From: Aquibacillus sediminis
GTDB lineage: Bacteria > Bacillota > Bacilli > Bacillales > Amphibacillaceae
Length of the DNA: 64,000 bases
NCBI RefSeq assembly: GCF_005870085.1
Contig: NZ_SZNM01000011.1
Location: 1-64,000 of the forward strand
Reading direction: 5' to 3'
Below are positions 44,642 to 54,724 of this stretch, in pieces. Below the pieces are notes generated by a model. The model saw only the letters and a list, made by a program, of their open reading frames with translations. It was not told the origin of the DNA and did no database searches. Position numbers and translations under genes: made by a program. Position 1 is the stretch's first letter. Each line of letters starts with the position of its first letter.

Positions 44642-45004
44642 TTGGTTACTAACCGTGTTTTTCCCATTATTCACTATTTAATTGCCTATGTTTTTCTTGC
44701 TGCAGGTATTTTAAAGTGGGTATCGCCTAACTTTGTTACCATTTTTGCAAATCTAGGGCTTCCTTTTCCACAAGTTACTGTCCTAATTGTTGCTACTGTT
44801 GAAATAATCGCTGCAAGTCTCATTTTATTTAACCTATATGTCAAGCAGGCTGCGATAAGTTTAGTCATTATCATGATCGTTGCAATATTACTTTCCAAGA
44901 TGCCAATACTGTTTAACCAAGGCATATTGACATTTGCTTTTGAAGCAAGATTAGATATTGTTATGTTAACTTTACTACTAGTTACCTTAAAACAACGTGC
45001 ATAA
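44642..45004 (+). CDS. DoxX-like membrane protein
   Basis: A 120-residue protein with four hydrophobic helices (FPIIHYLIAYVFLAAGILKW, VTVLIVATVEIIAASLILF and two more), as in the DoxX family. AGGAGGAG fixes a TTG start at 44642; the frame is open further upstream but lacks a site. Family members associate with redox or thiol chemistry in some bacteria. No partner gene is adjacent. Function unknown. Confidence 0.78.
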   Translation: MVTNRVFPIIHYLIAYVFLAAGILKWVSPNFVTIFANLGLPFPQVTVLIVATVEIIAASLILFNLYVKQAAISLVIIMIVAILLSKMPILFNQGILTFAFEARLDIVMLTLLLVTLKQRA

Positions 45005-45109
45005 ACAACCTTGTTTTCATATTTACCACTATTAAAATTGTCTACGTATTATTCTATATATACTAACAACTATCCCAATTACCCTTCTCAAAGTTGTCGT
45101 TAAAAGCAA

Positions 45110-45146
45110 AAGGCTGTCCACCTTATTACTGTTAGGACAGTCTTTA
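45110..45146 (+). terminator. Probable terminator after the DoxX gene
   Basis: AAGGCTGTCC (45110-45119) pairs with GGACAGTCTT (45135-45144); the T tract is weak. Confidence 0.5.
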
Positions 45147-45269
45147 CCTAACTCCATTTCTTGTATGTGAAATAATAAATGCAGCATTTCCTGAAATATC
45201 TTGAGTTTTTACTGTTGTAAATATCATAAAGTGATCTCCCCTTGAGATAACAAACACGTCTTTTAACAC

Positions 45270-45484
45270 TTATCCACATACCCTTCCACAAATGTCATAT
45301 AAAAGCAATATCCACACTATCTTATTACATACAAACAACTTTTCCACAATTTTATCCACATATTAACAATCCAGATTCTGCATTTTGTATAAGAATATTT
45401 GTTCGCTACAAAATACAGTTAGTTATCCTCAGTTTTATCCACAGCATGTGTATAATTTTGGATAAATACTAGTTTTTTTCCACA
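45270..45484. promoter_or_regulatory. DnaA-box cluster
   Basis: Four perfect TTATNCACA boxes lie at 45270-45278, 45352-45360, 45435-45443 (all TTATCCACA) and 45447-45455 (reverse strand, TTATACACA). One-mismatch boxes lie at 45308, 45340, 45423 and 45476. All are within 215 AT-rich bases. No dnaA or dnaN is near. B. subtilis has DnaA-box clusters near oriC, one reported beside yydA (rlmH), which matches this location. They help limit initiation by titrating DnaA. Confidence 0.75.
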
Positions 45485-45485
45485 T

Positions 45486-45530
45486 TAAAAAGATTGAAGT
45501 CTTGTTCACTAACACAGACTTCAATCTTTA
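45486..45530 (-). terminator. htrA terminator
   Basis: AAAGATTGAAGTCT and AGACTTCAATCTTT form a 14-bp perfect stem. Confidence 0.92.
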
Positions 45531-45539
45531 TTTTACCTT

Positions 45540-46751
45540 CTAATATTGTTGCGAAGCTAAATTAACTGTTACTTCCTGTTTACTTCCTTCTCGATAAAAT
45601 GTAATAACCATATCTTCCCCTACTTGTTTCACTTGATACAAGTGCTTTCGTAAATCTACAATATTATTCATTTTTTCTCCATCTAAGTGTGTTATGACAT
45701 CATAAGGTTCTAAATTAGCTTCCGCTGCTGGTGAACCTGGTTCGATACTACGAACATAGATACCTTCTTCAATATCCCTTGGCAATTGTAAACTCTGACG
45801 CCATTCCACTTGAGAAATATCCTCCAATGAATAAGCTTCCACACCTAGGTAAGCACGTGTCATCTGTCCCTTTGTTTCAAGTTGGTTAATTACTGGCAGT
45901 GCATCATCAATTGGAATAGCAAAACCTATGCCTTCTACAGCATCTTGCGCAATCTTCATAGAATTAATACCAATTAACTGTCCACTCATATTTATAAGAG
46001 CACCACCACTATTTCCAGGATTAATCGCAGCATCGGTTTGAATGACTTCTGCTTGCCAATCTGCACGTCCATCTTGATCAAAGTCTTGTGGAATCGCTCG
46101 TTGCTTTCCACTAATAATTCCTTGTGTTACAGAGCCTGATAGATGTAATCCTAATGGACTTCCAATCGCTATTGCAGGTTCACCGACCCTAATATTTTCA
46201 GAATGGCCAATATCAATAACATGATCGACATAGGTACTATCCATTTCTAAAACAGCAAGATCGGTAAATAAATCGCTGCCTTTTAACTCTGCATCAACTC
46301 GTGTTTCATCTGATAATACAACTTCGATTTGGTCTGCCCCTTGTATGACATGGTGATTACTAACGACAAATGCACGCCCATCCTCTACTTTATAAATAAC
46401 ACCAGAACCTGTTCCAGCCTCACTATCCGCTTGTTCCCATAGATCTGATTGTGATTGAATATTGACAACGCCAACGACGGAAGGGGCCACTTTTTCCACC
46501 ACATCCGTTATTTGAGTTGTTATATTCACATTTAGATTTTGTAAATTATTATTAAAATCTACGTCACGATCCGTGCTTTGGTTAGCAATTTCTTGATCCT
46601 GGCTATTCACATTATAAGGCAATAAATTAAGATCAGATAATGTTGGCAGTGCAAACATAAACAAACACGCACCAATCACCACCCCTAAAACAGTCGAATA
46701 TACCCAACTATTTTTTTTAGGAGGTTTATGATGCCCATCATAATATCCCAT
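45540..46751 (-). CDS. htrA: HtrA-like serine protease (YyxA/HtrC)
   Basis: A 403-residue membrane-anchored protease: one N-terminal transmembrane helix (WVYSTVLGVVIGACLFMFA), a trypsin-like domain with catalytic His in VVSNHHVIQGA, Asp in FTDLAVLEMD and Ser in NPGNSGGALIN, then a C-terminal PDZ domain. It degrades or refolds misfolded exported proteins at the cell surface. The ATG at 46751 follows GGGAGG; the frame extends 19 codons upstream without a site. It is the last gene of the wal region, as in Bacillus. Confidence 0.95.
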   Translation of the reverse strand: MGYYDGHHKPPKKNSWVYSTVLGVVIGACLFMFALPTLSDLNLLPYNVNSQDQEIANQSTDRDVDFNNNLQNLNVNITTQITDVVEKVAPSVVGVVNIQSQSDLWEQADSEAGTGSGVIYKVEDGRAFVVSNHHVIQGADQIEVVLSDETRVDAELKGSDLFTDLAVLEMDSTYVDHVIDIGHSENIRVGEPAIAIGSPLGLHLSGSVTQGIISGKQRAIPQDFDQDGRADWQAEVIQTDAAINPGNSGGALINMSGQLIGINSMKIAQDAVEGIGFAIPIDDALPVINQLETKGQMTRAYLGVEAYSLEDISQVEWRQSLQLPRDIEEGIYVRSIEPGSPAAEANLEPYDVITHLDGEKMNNIVDLRKHLYQVKQVGEDMVITFYREGSKQEVTVNLASQQY

Positions 46752-46821
46752 TATATCCTCCCTTCTTAAAACAGGTAAATGGTAAATATGGCTGTTATTA
46801 GTTTGCACTTTTTTTTAGAAT

Positions 46822-47619
46822 TTAAACGACTTCATATAAAGGAGTTGGCGTTTTCGGATCCGTATCATGTATTTCCAATTCACTACCAATTGTATATCCA
46901 TTATCATTTAAATAGTTCTCTACAGACAGTCGTGCTAACTCCTTCATGTTATTATCCTTACTCAAGTGAGCTAAATAAATCCGTTTAGTATGATTACCAA
47001 TAATATCTGTTAATGCTAATGCACAATCTTCATTTGAAACGTGACCAGTATCACCTAATATTCTACGTTTTACATTCCAGGGATATCTCCCCATCCGAAG
47101 CATGGAAACATCATGATTTGCTTCAAAAATTAGTACATCGGCATCTTCTACTGTTTTTTTTATTCTTTCTGATACATATCCTAAATCTGTTACCAACGCT
47201 ACCTTCTTATTTTGATGATGAAAAGTGTAAAACATTGGTTCAGCAGCATCATGTGAGACACCAAAAGATTCAATATCTAGGTCCCCGAATGTCTTTGTTT
47301 CTTCCATATTAAAGACGAACTTTTGATCTAGGCTAATTTTTCCAATGGAAGAATCCATTGCTTTCCATGTCTTTTCATTTGCATAAATGGGTAAATTGTA
47401 TCTCCTAGCTAATACTCCTAACCCTTTAATATGATCACTATGTTCATGCGTTACTAAAATTTTAGACAGTGTATTTGGATCAATATGAACTTCTGTTAAC
47501 AATCGTTCCATTTCTTTGCCACTTAAGCCAGCATCTACTAATACATTTTCTTTATCTGTTTCTATATAAAATGCATTTCCCGTACTCCCTGAAGCAAGTA
47601 CACTAAAACGTAATGCCAT
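46822..47619 (-). CDS. walJ: MBL-fold hydrolase WalJ (YycJ)
   Basis: A 265-residue metallo-beta-lactamase-fold protein: [12 protein letters not shown] is the HxHxDH metal motif, with VTDLGYVS and AHLSKDNNM as further ligands. YycJ homologues are nucleases of the MBL family, linked in Bacillus to DNA metabolism and cell-wall signalling. The ATG at 47619 shares its A with the stop codon of walI (TAATG), so the two are translationally coupled. I chose this start because GGAGTGGAG precedes it. Confidence 0.94.
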   Translation of the reverse strand: MALRFSVLASGSTGNAFYIETDKENVLVDAGLSGKEMERLLTEVHIDPNTLSKILVTHEHSDHIKGLGVLARRYNLPIYANEKTWKAMDSSIGKISLDQKFVFNMEETKTFGDLDIESFGVSHDAAEPMFYTFHHQNKKVALVTDLGYVSERIKKTVEDADVLIFEANHDVSMLRMGRYPWNVKRRILGDTGHVSNEDCALALTDIIGNHTKRIYLAHLSKDNNMKELARLSVENYLNDNGYTIGSELEIHDTDPKTPTPLYEVV

Positions 47620-48524
47620 TAATCTCCACTCCAATTTGTTGATTCTATCATTTCTGAAAAGTTTTCTTGTATTTCTTTTGTTACATCACTACCGTTATTA
47701 GAATCTTGAATTAATCCACGTATTTCGATTATTGTATCTTCTAGAAAGCTTTTGTCATCCCTTGGAAAAGAGTTTCCTTCTATTGCATGAATAAAATAAT
47801 TTCTATTCTCATTAATTGTTATCTTCCAAGTTGGTGCCAACACTTGTCCACCATTCGGTAAAGGAGTTAAGTTATGATAACCTATTTTAATATCTGTTAA
47901 CTCATCTCCTTGGTTCAATTCGTTTGTATTGTTATACAGATGCATAATCGCTTCTGTATCGGTAAATAAATCATAATCCTCTTGTTGATCGTCTTCATTT
48001 TTTAAAATGGTTTGTGTATATTGCACCATTTCATCCTGGTCGTTAAGAAGAATAAGTAATAAACCACTCTGATTGTAGTAAATTGGGTTACCTTTAATTT
48101 TTTGAAAATAAATCAGTGTATTTGTTTCGTCATTTTTTCCCCAAAACACATAATTTTCTCCATTTAATACATTAGATTCTAAGAAGGATTGAAGGTTATC
48201 CTCATCATATGAAACTGGTTCTGTAAGTTTCGAAACAATCAAGTCGCCTGGCAATACTTCGATTTCTTGATTTTCAAATTGTTCTAATTCTTCTTTTTCC
48301 TCATCATTAAGTTCCTTACGTGAACCATACAAATAGGATCCTTGCATCGCTTCATCAGTTAACAAATCCAACCCTTCAATATCTGTCTTCAGCCCTTCTT
48401 CAATGGATGTCTCAGGGATAAAGGATAAATCAGGTTCTCTAGTTTCAATAAACTGACGTAATAAAAAAATATCCAGCACAAGAAAGCAAAGGATAAATAG
48501 TGTCTTAATTTGACCCCATTGCAA
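47619..48524 (-). CDS. walI: WalK regulator WalI (YycI)
   Basis: A 301-residue protein with one N-terminal transmembrane helix ([20 protein letters not shown]) and an extracytoplasmic YycI domain. Together with WalH it binds WalK in the membrane and modulates its kinase activity. It directly follows walH without a gap. Synteny (walR-walK-walH-walI-walJ) is decisive, since sequence conservation of this family is weak. Confidence 0.93.
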   Translation of the reverse strand: MQWGQIKTLFILCFLVLDIFLLRQFIETREPDLSFIPETSIEEGLKTDIEGLDLLTDEAMQGSYLYGSRKELNDEEKEELEQFENQEIEVLPGDLIVSKLTEPVSYDEDNLQSFLESNVLNGENYVFWGKNDETNTLIYFQKIKGNPIYYNQSGLLLILLNDQDEMVQYTQTILKNEDDQQEDYDLFTDTEAIMHLYNNTNELNQGDELTDIKIGYHNLTPLPNGGQVLAPTWKITINENRNYFIHAIEGNSFPRDDKSFLEDTIIEIRGLIQDSNNGSDVTKEIQENFSEMIESTNWSGD

Positions 48525-49832
48525 TTAAACGTCGCCTCCTTTGCTAGAATCTTGCTCAAAATCAATTTCTCTCCAACCTAAGTAACTCTTAAAAAACCAT
48601 GCTGGAGTTAAGTCAATAATATACCCTTGTTGTTCTTCCATTTTATATCCTAGGGTAATATCTTCGATTAATCGATCAGAGAAATAATCGCTGCTGTTTA
48701 AAAAGTCAACCACTTCTTCCCCCGTCCTCATATCAACTTTCTGACCGGCAAAAGAACTTTTCAAATGAATTAATGGACGATTATATTGGTTTACTTTTTG
48801 ATTACGTAAAGTAATATCTATCGTGGAATAATTACTATCCTCTATAACTGGATATCCATCATAATTTAAACGGTACAGCACAGAATTATCTTGAGTATCC
48901 AATTCAGCTAGTTGATAATCATCTCGAACCCCTGTTGTCCAGCCTTCGTGGGCATTAATAAAATCTAATGTTTCATTTATTAACTGCCTACCTTCTATAT
49001 TACTTTGATCAGAGAAAATAGGATTGGTATACTCAATATGATAATCATATTCAACCATTGTCCTGATTCCATCTGTGAAAATATTTGCCCCTGCGGCATT
49101 CTTTGAATTCCTTACTGCAGAAGGATTATCAAATAAAGCATTTCTTAACAATGTAGCGGATGAAGCATTTGCCTGGAATGGACGTTCATACATTTCTATT
49201 TCATTTGGTAAATAGATGGACTTGTCCTCAGTTGTTACATATTCAACATATGGAATAAACTTATTATCCTCATTTATATTTATCAGCTGTTCTCTTATTT
49301 CACTGATATTCTGTATATTAGCAGATACCATTAATTTATTTTCTGTATTTACAAAATAAATTGGGTTACTATCGTGCTCTTCATCTAACATGATAGAGAT
49401 ACGATCAAAAGATGTCGAAGGAATGACAGTATCACTATCAACTGCAAATAAATCTGGCAATATTTCCATTGGAATCAATGTTGGAAATATAACCTCTACT
49501 AATTGATGCTGATTTTCGAAAAACTGAGTACTGTCTGCCTGTATTCGATCAAACCCATATAATAACCAATCTTGCATATTATTATAAAGATTCTTTTCTT
49601 CGCTTTTATCCTTAAACCCTTTTAGTTCATGACTATCATGAAAAATAATCTGAGAAGGTTGTATGATACTTTTTTTTGTTTCTTCTTTACCATCTAACTT
49701 TGCTTCAATTGTACTCTGGTCACTATCGACTTCTTCATACTGTGGTTGATAATTCCATATTCGCAATGTTAACAGCAAACTTAATAAAATTAAGAAAACT
49801 AATACGGATGACTTTATTGTTTCCAATTTCAT
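48525..49832 (-). CDS. walH: WalK regulator WalH (YycH)
   Basis: A 435-residue protein with one N-terminal transmembrane helix (SSVLVFLILLSLLLTLRIW) and a large extracytoplasmic YycH domain. It forms the WalHI complex that controls WalK. It begins on the base after the walK stop codon, so the two are probably translationally coupled. Position and topology match Bacillus WalH. Confidence 0.93.
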   Translation of the reverse strand: MKLETIKSSVLVFLILLSLLLTLRIWNYQPQYEEVDSDQSTIEAKLDGKEETKKSIIQPSQIIFHDSHELKGFKDKSEEKNLYNNMQDWLLYGFDRIQADSTQFFENQHQLVEVIFPTLIPMEILPDLFAVDSDTVIPSTSFDRISIMLDEEHDSNPIYFVNTENKLMVSANIQNISEIREQLININEDNKFIPYVEYVTTEDKSIYLPNEIEMYERPFQANASSATLLRNALFDNPSAVRNSKNAAGANIFTDGIRTMVEYDYHIEYTNPIFSDQSNIEGRQLINETLDFINAHEGWTTGVRDDYQLAELDTQDNSVLYRLNYDGYPVIEDSNYSTIDITLRNQKVNQYNRPLIHLKSSFAGQKVDMRTGEEVVDFLNSSDYFSDRLIEDITLGYKMEEQQGYIIDLTPAWFFKSYLGWREIDFEQDSSKGGDV

Positions 49833-51662
49833 CTATTTTCCACCCCGCCTTTTTTTCATAAGCGGAAGTGTAAAGAGGATGGTCGTCCCTTTACCTTCTT
49901 TACTTTCTGCCCAAATCTGTCCATGGTGTGCTTCAATTATTTCTTTAGCAATAGCTAGACCTAATCCTGTTCCACCTAAATTTCGAGACCTTGCTTTATC
50001 AGCACGATAAAACCGCTCAAAAATCTTATCTAACTTCTCTCTAGCAATTCCAAGACCTTGGTCAGAGATCATTACTTTGAGATGATTTTGCTCTTTCATA
50101 ACACGAATGGTAATTTTACCACCCTCTGGTGAATATTTAATCGCATTTGAAATAATATTATCGATCACTTGGGTGAGTTTATCTTTATCCACCCAAACAA
50201 AAATGTTTTCTTTTGCAAAATGACGACTAATACTAATATCTTCCGACTTATTCATCTCAAACCGATCAATGATATGATGTAAAAATGGTGCAAAGTTTAC
50301 CCTTTCTTTATAAAGCGAGTGTGCTTTACTATCCATTTTAGATAATTGAAGGAGGTCATTTACTAAACGAATCATTCGCTCCGTTTCTTTTTGTGTTACT
50401 TGTAAAAATTGTGGGGCAATATCTTGATCTTTCCATGCTCCATCAGATAACGCCTCTAGATAACTACGCATCGTTGTCAACGGTGTTCTTAATTCATGTG
50501 AAACATTTGAAACAAATTCTCTTCTTTCTCTTTCCACTTGTTCCTGTTCTGTTACATCACTAAGTACGGTTATAAAACCGGTTAACTGGTCTGTTTCATC
50601 TTGAACGACTGAGAAATTCGCCTTTAACAAGAAAAATACATCTTCATCACTTAAATCAATTGTAATGGAACCTGTCTCTTGAACATCCACTATATCGACA
50701 ATTTTGTCTTCTAATTGCAATACATCTATTAATTGTTGTCCTTCTACTTCATCAAAGCTTTTCCCTATTAAATGTTCTGCCGGTTTATTCATTAATGATA
50801 TTCTTCCAACATGGTCTGTCGCAATGACACCATCAGACATATTTGATAACACGGAACTTAATTTCCTCCGCTCGCCTTCTGTTGTAAGATGTGCTTGCTT
50901 TAGTTTGTCATTCATATCATTAAATGTAATGGCTAATTGTCCAATTTCATCAGTTCCATAAACATTTACCTTCTGAGAGAAATCACCAGTTGACATGATT
51001 TTGGCCTGTTTTCGCATTTCAGTTATTGGCTTTGTGATCGTTCTTGCAACAATCACACCAAGTAATGCCGATACAATAATAGCTAATACTGTACCATTTA
51101 GAAAAACCGTATTAATACTCTGAAGTTGGGAATAAACATCTTCCATTGACGCTTCTAAATAAACAGCACCTTCCACATCTTCTCCATCATAAAGTGGAAC
51201 AATTCTCACTAACATTCGTTTTCCCGTATTGCGGTCAACCTGGATAACGGGTTGCTTCGCCTGTCCATAACGAATCGCTAGAGTGATCCCATTTTCTCCG
51301 GTCACTCTCTTTCCAACTAAATGAGATTGTCCACTATTAGCACCAATAACGCGATATTGTTTGTTAATAACCAATAAATCAGAGTAAAAATCACTGTCAT
51401 ACAACGTCAGAATACTCTGTACTTCCTGTTGCAATGTAGGTTCCTCATCATCACCAGACCGTTCCTTGTTAAACACATCTTCTAAATTATAGGTTAGTAC
51501 TTGAAGTCGCTCCTCAACATTCGTAATAAAATTATCCTCTAAACTTTCTTTTAACCCTTGAGCAAAATAAGCTCCAATTACTTGGATCGTTAAAAGTAAG
51601 AGTAAAATAAGAATGACAATAAACTTTAATTGAATTGATTGAAAAAAGCTTACTTTTTTCAT
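49833..51662 (-). CDS. walK: Essential sensor histidine kinase WalK (YycG)
   Basis: A 609-residue membrane kinase. In order: TM1 (about 13-33), extracytoplasmic sensor domain to about 183, TM2, HAMP (EMRKQAKIMSTGDFSQKVN), PAS (about 265-370), HisKA with phospho-acceptor His389 in NVSHELRTPL, and an HATPase domain with DNIISNAIKYSPEGG, DQGLGI and GGTGLGLAIAKEI. It senses the state of peptidoglycan synthesis and phosphorylates WalR. It sits 6 bp after walR. Length equals that of B. subtilis WalK. Confidence 0.98.
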   Translation of the reverse strand: MKKVSFFQSIQLKFIVILILLLLLTIQVIGAYFAQGLKESLEDNFITNVEERLQVLTYNLEDVFNKERSGDDEEPTLQQEVQSILTLYDSDFYSDLLVINKQYRVIGANSGQSHLVGKRVTGENGITLAIRYGQAKQPVIQVDRNTGKRMLVRIVPLYDGEDVEGAVYLEASMEDVYSQLQSINTVFLNGTVLAIIVSALLGVIVARTITKPITEMRKQAKIMSTGDFSQKVNVYGTDEIGQLAITFNDMNDKLKQAHLTTEGERRKLSSVLSNMSDGVIATDHVGRISLMNKPAEHLIGKSFDEVEGQQLIDVLQLEDKIVDIVDVQETGSITIDLSDEDVFFLLKANFSVVQDETDQLTGFITVLSDVTEQEQVERERREFVSNVSHELRTPLTTMRSYLEALSDGAWKDQDIAPQFLQVTQKETERMIRLVNDLLQLSKMDSKAHSLYKERVNFAPFLHHIIDRFEMNKSEDISISRHFAKENIFVWVDKDKLTQVIDNIISNAIKYSPEGGKITIRVMKEQNHLKVMISDQGLGIAREKLDKIFERFYRADKARSRNLGGTGLGLAIAKEIIEAHHGQIWAESKEGKGTTILFTLPLMKKRRGGK

Positions 51663-51668
51663 ATTTTA

Positions 51669-52373
51669 TTACTCCTGATCAGGTTTTCGTAAATAATAAC
51701 CTACTCCCCTTCGAGTCACAATCCAAACGGGATTACTAGGGTTATCTTCTATCTTCTCTCGCAATCTCCTTACGGTTACGTCTACCGTTCGAACATCACC
51801 ATAATAATCATAACCCCAAACGGTCTCTAACAAGTGTTCCCTTGTCATCACTTGTCCAATATGGCGAGCTAAATAGTGTAGCAATTCAAATTCACGGTGT
51901 GTTAATTCTACTTGTTCTCCTGCTCTTGTCACTGTATATGCATCTGGATGAATTACAAGCGTGCCAATAGTAATATCTTTATTTGCCCTTTGATTATCGC
52001 CAGGTGAAATTTGTTGTCTTCTTAAATTAGCCTTTACTCGTGCAATCACTTCTCGATTACTAAATGGCTTTGTCACATAATCATCAGCACCTAACTCAAG
52101 GCCTAGCACTTTATCAATTTCGGAATCCTTTGCCGTCAGCATAATAATCGGCATTGTATGATTTTTTCGAATTTCTTTACATACTTCATTTCCGTCTTTT
52201 TCAGGTAACATAATATCTAAAAGAAGTAGATCAGGATTTTCTTGGTCTGTCAGTTCAATTGCCATTTCCCCATCATAAGCACAAACCACCTGATAACCTT
52301 CTTTTTCAAGGTTAAATTTTAATATATCTGCAATTGGTTTTTCATCATCAACTACTAATATTTTTTGACTCAT
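51669..52373 (-). CDS. walR: Essential response regulator WalR (YycF)
   Basis: A 234-residue OmpR-type regulator with receiver domain (phospho-acceptor Asp53 in [13 protein letters not shown], Lys in VTKPF) and a winged-helix C-terminus ending [20 protein letters not shown]. It controls autolysin and wall-synthesis genes. I moved the start to the ATG at 52373 ([12 protein letters not shown]); the GTG three codons upstream overlaps the ribosome site AGGATGTGA. First gene of the walRKHIJ-htrA cluster. Confidence 0.98.
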   Translation of the reverse strand: MSQKILVVDDEKPIADILKFNLEKEGYQVVCAYDGEMAIELTDQENPDLLLLDIMLPEKDGNEVCKEIRKNHTMPIIMLTAKDSEIDKVLGLELGADDYVTKPFSNREVIARVKANLRRQQISPGDNQRANKDITIGTLVIHPDAYTVTRAGEQVELTHREFELLHYLARHIGQVMTREHLLETVWGYDYYGDVRTVDVTVRRLREKIEDNPSNPVWIVTRRGVGYYLRKPDQE

Positions 52374-52479
52374 ACCATTCACATCCTATCATTTTCTATT
52401 ATCTTCATCTTATCGCATTTTGAAACAAATGTCTGTTTTTTAAGAAACGTATTATTTACCAGTTTTTCATTTCTAATTC

Positions 52480-53183
52480 CAAAAAGCCTCTAAAAAAAGT
52501 CCTTTTAATGTTTTTTTATTGCGCATTTGCTGTATTATGCGACATAACTAATCTCAATTTTCTCTCTTACATTCTGATTGAAATAAGTGCGAATATATCG
52601 TTCCGGCAGAATACTACGCTTTCCATGGGCACGGCCTCAGCTAACTTGGTAAAGAAAAGCCCTTTACCAAGTGGATCTTCGACTCGTGCTGTTCCAATAG
52701 GACAAGGAAGGCTGCGGCAGCGTTACATCGCACGAAGAAAATTGATTTTTATTTTCGAGGAGTCTCCGTATTCTGCCTCCACTTGGACTAGTTTTCTGAT
52801 TGAGATAAGTAATTGCACCATATAAAGACATTCATTTGATACACTATTCTTAATCCAACAGTTTCTAATATATAAAATTTTTTAGGTCAATTTCTACAAA
52901 AGTTCAGAGCACACGAATTAGCGGAGGCAATACACGGAGACTCCTGAGGCCCGACAAGGGTTATGCAGGCGTTGTCCGACAAGGACGGTTTTAGCCTGTA
53001 ATCCTTAAGAACCATCGGTGAGACCCCGCAGTGAGGCACGAACGAGGAAGCTCACCAGCCCCCCACGGAAAGCGTAGTGTATTGCCGTAGCGACTTTTTA
53101 GCACTCATCTTTTAGAGGAAGTGGCGAGTTATGTCGCATAATACAGCTTTTATGCAACTACATTCTTATAGAAAGAGCCTTTA
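52480..53183 (-). mobile_element. Composite inverted-repeat element, copy 2 (inverted; perfect 21-bp ITR)
   Basis: GCTGTATTATGCGACATAACT (52529-52549) and its exact complement (53127-53147) form perfect 21-bp inverted ends. Outer similarity (AAAAAGCCTCT and AGAGCCTTT) extends the element. Module B lies first (about 52595-52795: GGCAGAATACTACGC ... CCAAGTGGATCTTC) and module A after it (about 52912-53100), both reversed. Read on the - strand the order is A-B, as in copies 1 and 3. Module A has an extra insert near 52950-53020. No coding frame is convincing. Confidence 0.75.
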
Positions 53184-53185
53184 AG

Positions 53186-53224
53186 AAAAACCCTTGTTGC
53201 TAGGGTCAACAACAAGGGTTTTTC
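53186..53224. terminator. Terminator of the M23 peptidase gene
   Basis: CCCTTGTTG (53191-53199) pairs with CAACAAGGG (53210-53218), with A and T runs on the two sides. It abuts the end of composite element copy 2. Confidence 0.9.
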
Positions 53225-53257
53225 AATCTTATTTATATCATAAATCTAATCGTTTCT

Positions 53258-54724
53258 TTAATACAAATCTAGCGGATTTAATAATCCTCCATTCTTATAT
53301 ACTTCAAAATGTAAATGCGTACCTGTTGATCTCCCTGTTGATCCCATAACACCAAGCTTTTTACCTTTTTGAACCGTTTGACCTACATTCACACTAATGG
53401 AAGAAAGATGAGCATAGATTGATTTATAACCATTATTATGGTCTACAACGACTTTATTTCCATAGGATCCGTCATGACCAGCCGACACAACTACACCATT
53501 ATCTGCAGCCATAATAGTTGGATCACTTACACCAGCAATATCTATTCCTTTATGCATTCGTCCCCATCTTGGACCAACATGACTAGTTACTCTACCGCCA
53601 ACAGTTGGCCATCTAAATTCACCAGTTCCTCGAGATGAAATTACCTTGGTACCATGAACAACAATTTCTTTTACAGGTTGTTTTGTTACTTCTGAATCAA
53701 CCACTTCTTTGGATTCTACATTACCATTAACCTCTTCAATCGAATAATGAACCTTTTTACTTCCCTTTTGTCCTTGTTGTTTCACCTTTGTATCGCCTTT
53801 ATATAGTTCATCTGAATACTCTACTTCTTTTTCATAATCAATCTCTTCTTCTTCCAATTTTTCAATTGTAACAATTACATCTAAATAAGAAGCATAGTCT
53901 GTTACATTTATTTCTTGATCTATTTGTAAAACGGAGTCTTCTTCAAGAGAAGGATTTAGTTCTAATATCGTATCCATATCTAAATCGTAATCTGACGCTA
54001 TTCTTCCCAGTACTTCTCCCTTTTCTACCTCATGGATTTGATCTGTTAGTGTCCCTTTTTCTAACAATTCCATTCCGTCTTCTTCGGTTAATAAATCTTT
54101 TTCAGGAGCTTTTTCCTTAGAAACTGTAACTTTTTCCGATAGTTCAACGTCTATTATATTAGATTCACCAACAGACAACGATTGACTTGCGATTGATCGT
54201 CCTTGTTGTTCGATATTTTCTATTTCTTGTAGATCAACGTATTTTGCTTTAAAACGATCTAAGGTTTTTTCTGCCGTTTCCTTATCTTTAAAGTAACCTA
54301 CTGTTTGATCACCAATTTTCAATCCATACGCATCAACTTGTACAGAAAGTTCATCTTCTAATAGGTCAACAACCTCTTGGTTCATTGCCGATGGTTCAAA
54401 AACTTTCTCAGATACATATGTAATTTCTTCACCTATTGTATAAGAATAAGATTTATCTTGATTTTCTTTTTCATAATCTTGTATCATTTGATCAACATTC
54501 GCTCTAACTATGTCTTTGTCATCAACAGTCCCTATATGGTTATCATCAATATATACATGATAAATAGTAGAGAGTTCTTTATTACTATCAGCTTGTACAA
54601 CACTTACCATTAGTCCTAAACTTAACATAGTTGGTATCGTTAACTTTTTAAAAAGTTGCATAGGCTTTTTATTAAGTTCACGATGTGTTTCTGATGTATA
54701 TTCATCAACTTGCTTCTTCCACAT
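53258..54724 (-). CDS. Exported M23 peptidoglycan peptidase with LysM and G5 domains
   Basis: A 488-residue wall hydrolase. A signal or anchor lies at about residues 30-47 (LTIPTMLSLGLMVSVVQADS). A LysM motif (HEVEKGEVLGRIASDYDLDM) is near 230, a G5 domain near 285-365, and the C-terminal M23 domain carries MHKGIDIA and THLHFEVYK metal ligands. It cleaves peptide cross-links in the wall. GGAGGAC fixes the ATG at 54724. Placement between walR and purA is common in this group, and WalR control is plausible; the only WalR-like sequence upstream points the wrong way. Confidence 0.9.
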   Translation of the reverse strand: MWKKQVDEYTSETHRELNKKPMQLFKKLTIPTMLSLGLMVSVVQADSNKELSTIYHVYIDDNHIGTVDDKDIVRANVDQMIQDYEKENQDKSYSYTIGEEITYVSEKVFEPSAMNQEVVDLLEDELSVQVDAYGLKIGDQTVGYFKDKETAEKTLDRFKAKYVDLQEIENIEQQGRSIASQSLSVGESNIIDVELSEKVTVSKEKAPEKDLLTEEDGMELLEKGTLTDQIHEVEKGEVLGRIASDYDLDMDTILELNPSLEEDSVLQIDQEINVTDYASYLDVIVTIEKLEEEEIDYEKEVEYSDELYKGDTKVKQQGQKGSKKVHYSIEEVNGNVESKEVVDSEVTKQPVKEIVVHGTKVISSRGTGEFRWPTVGGRVTSHVGPRWGRMHKGIDIAGVSDPTIMAADNGVVVSAGHDGSYGNKVVVDHNNGYKSIYAHLSSISVNVGQTVQKGKKLGVMGSTGRSTGTHLHFEVYKNGGLLNPLDLY

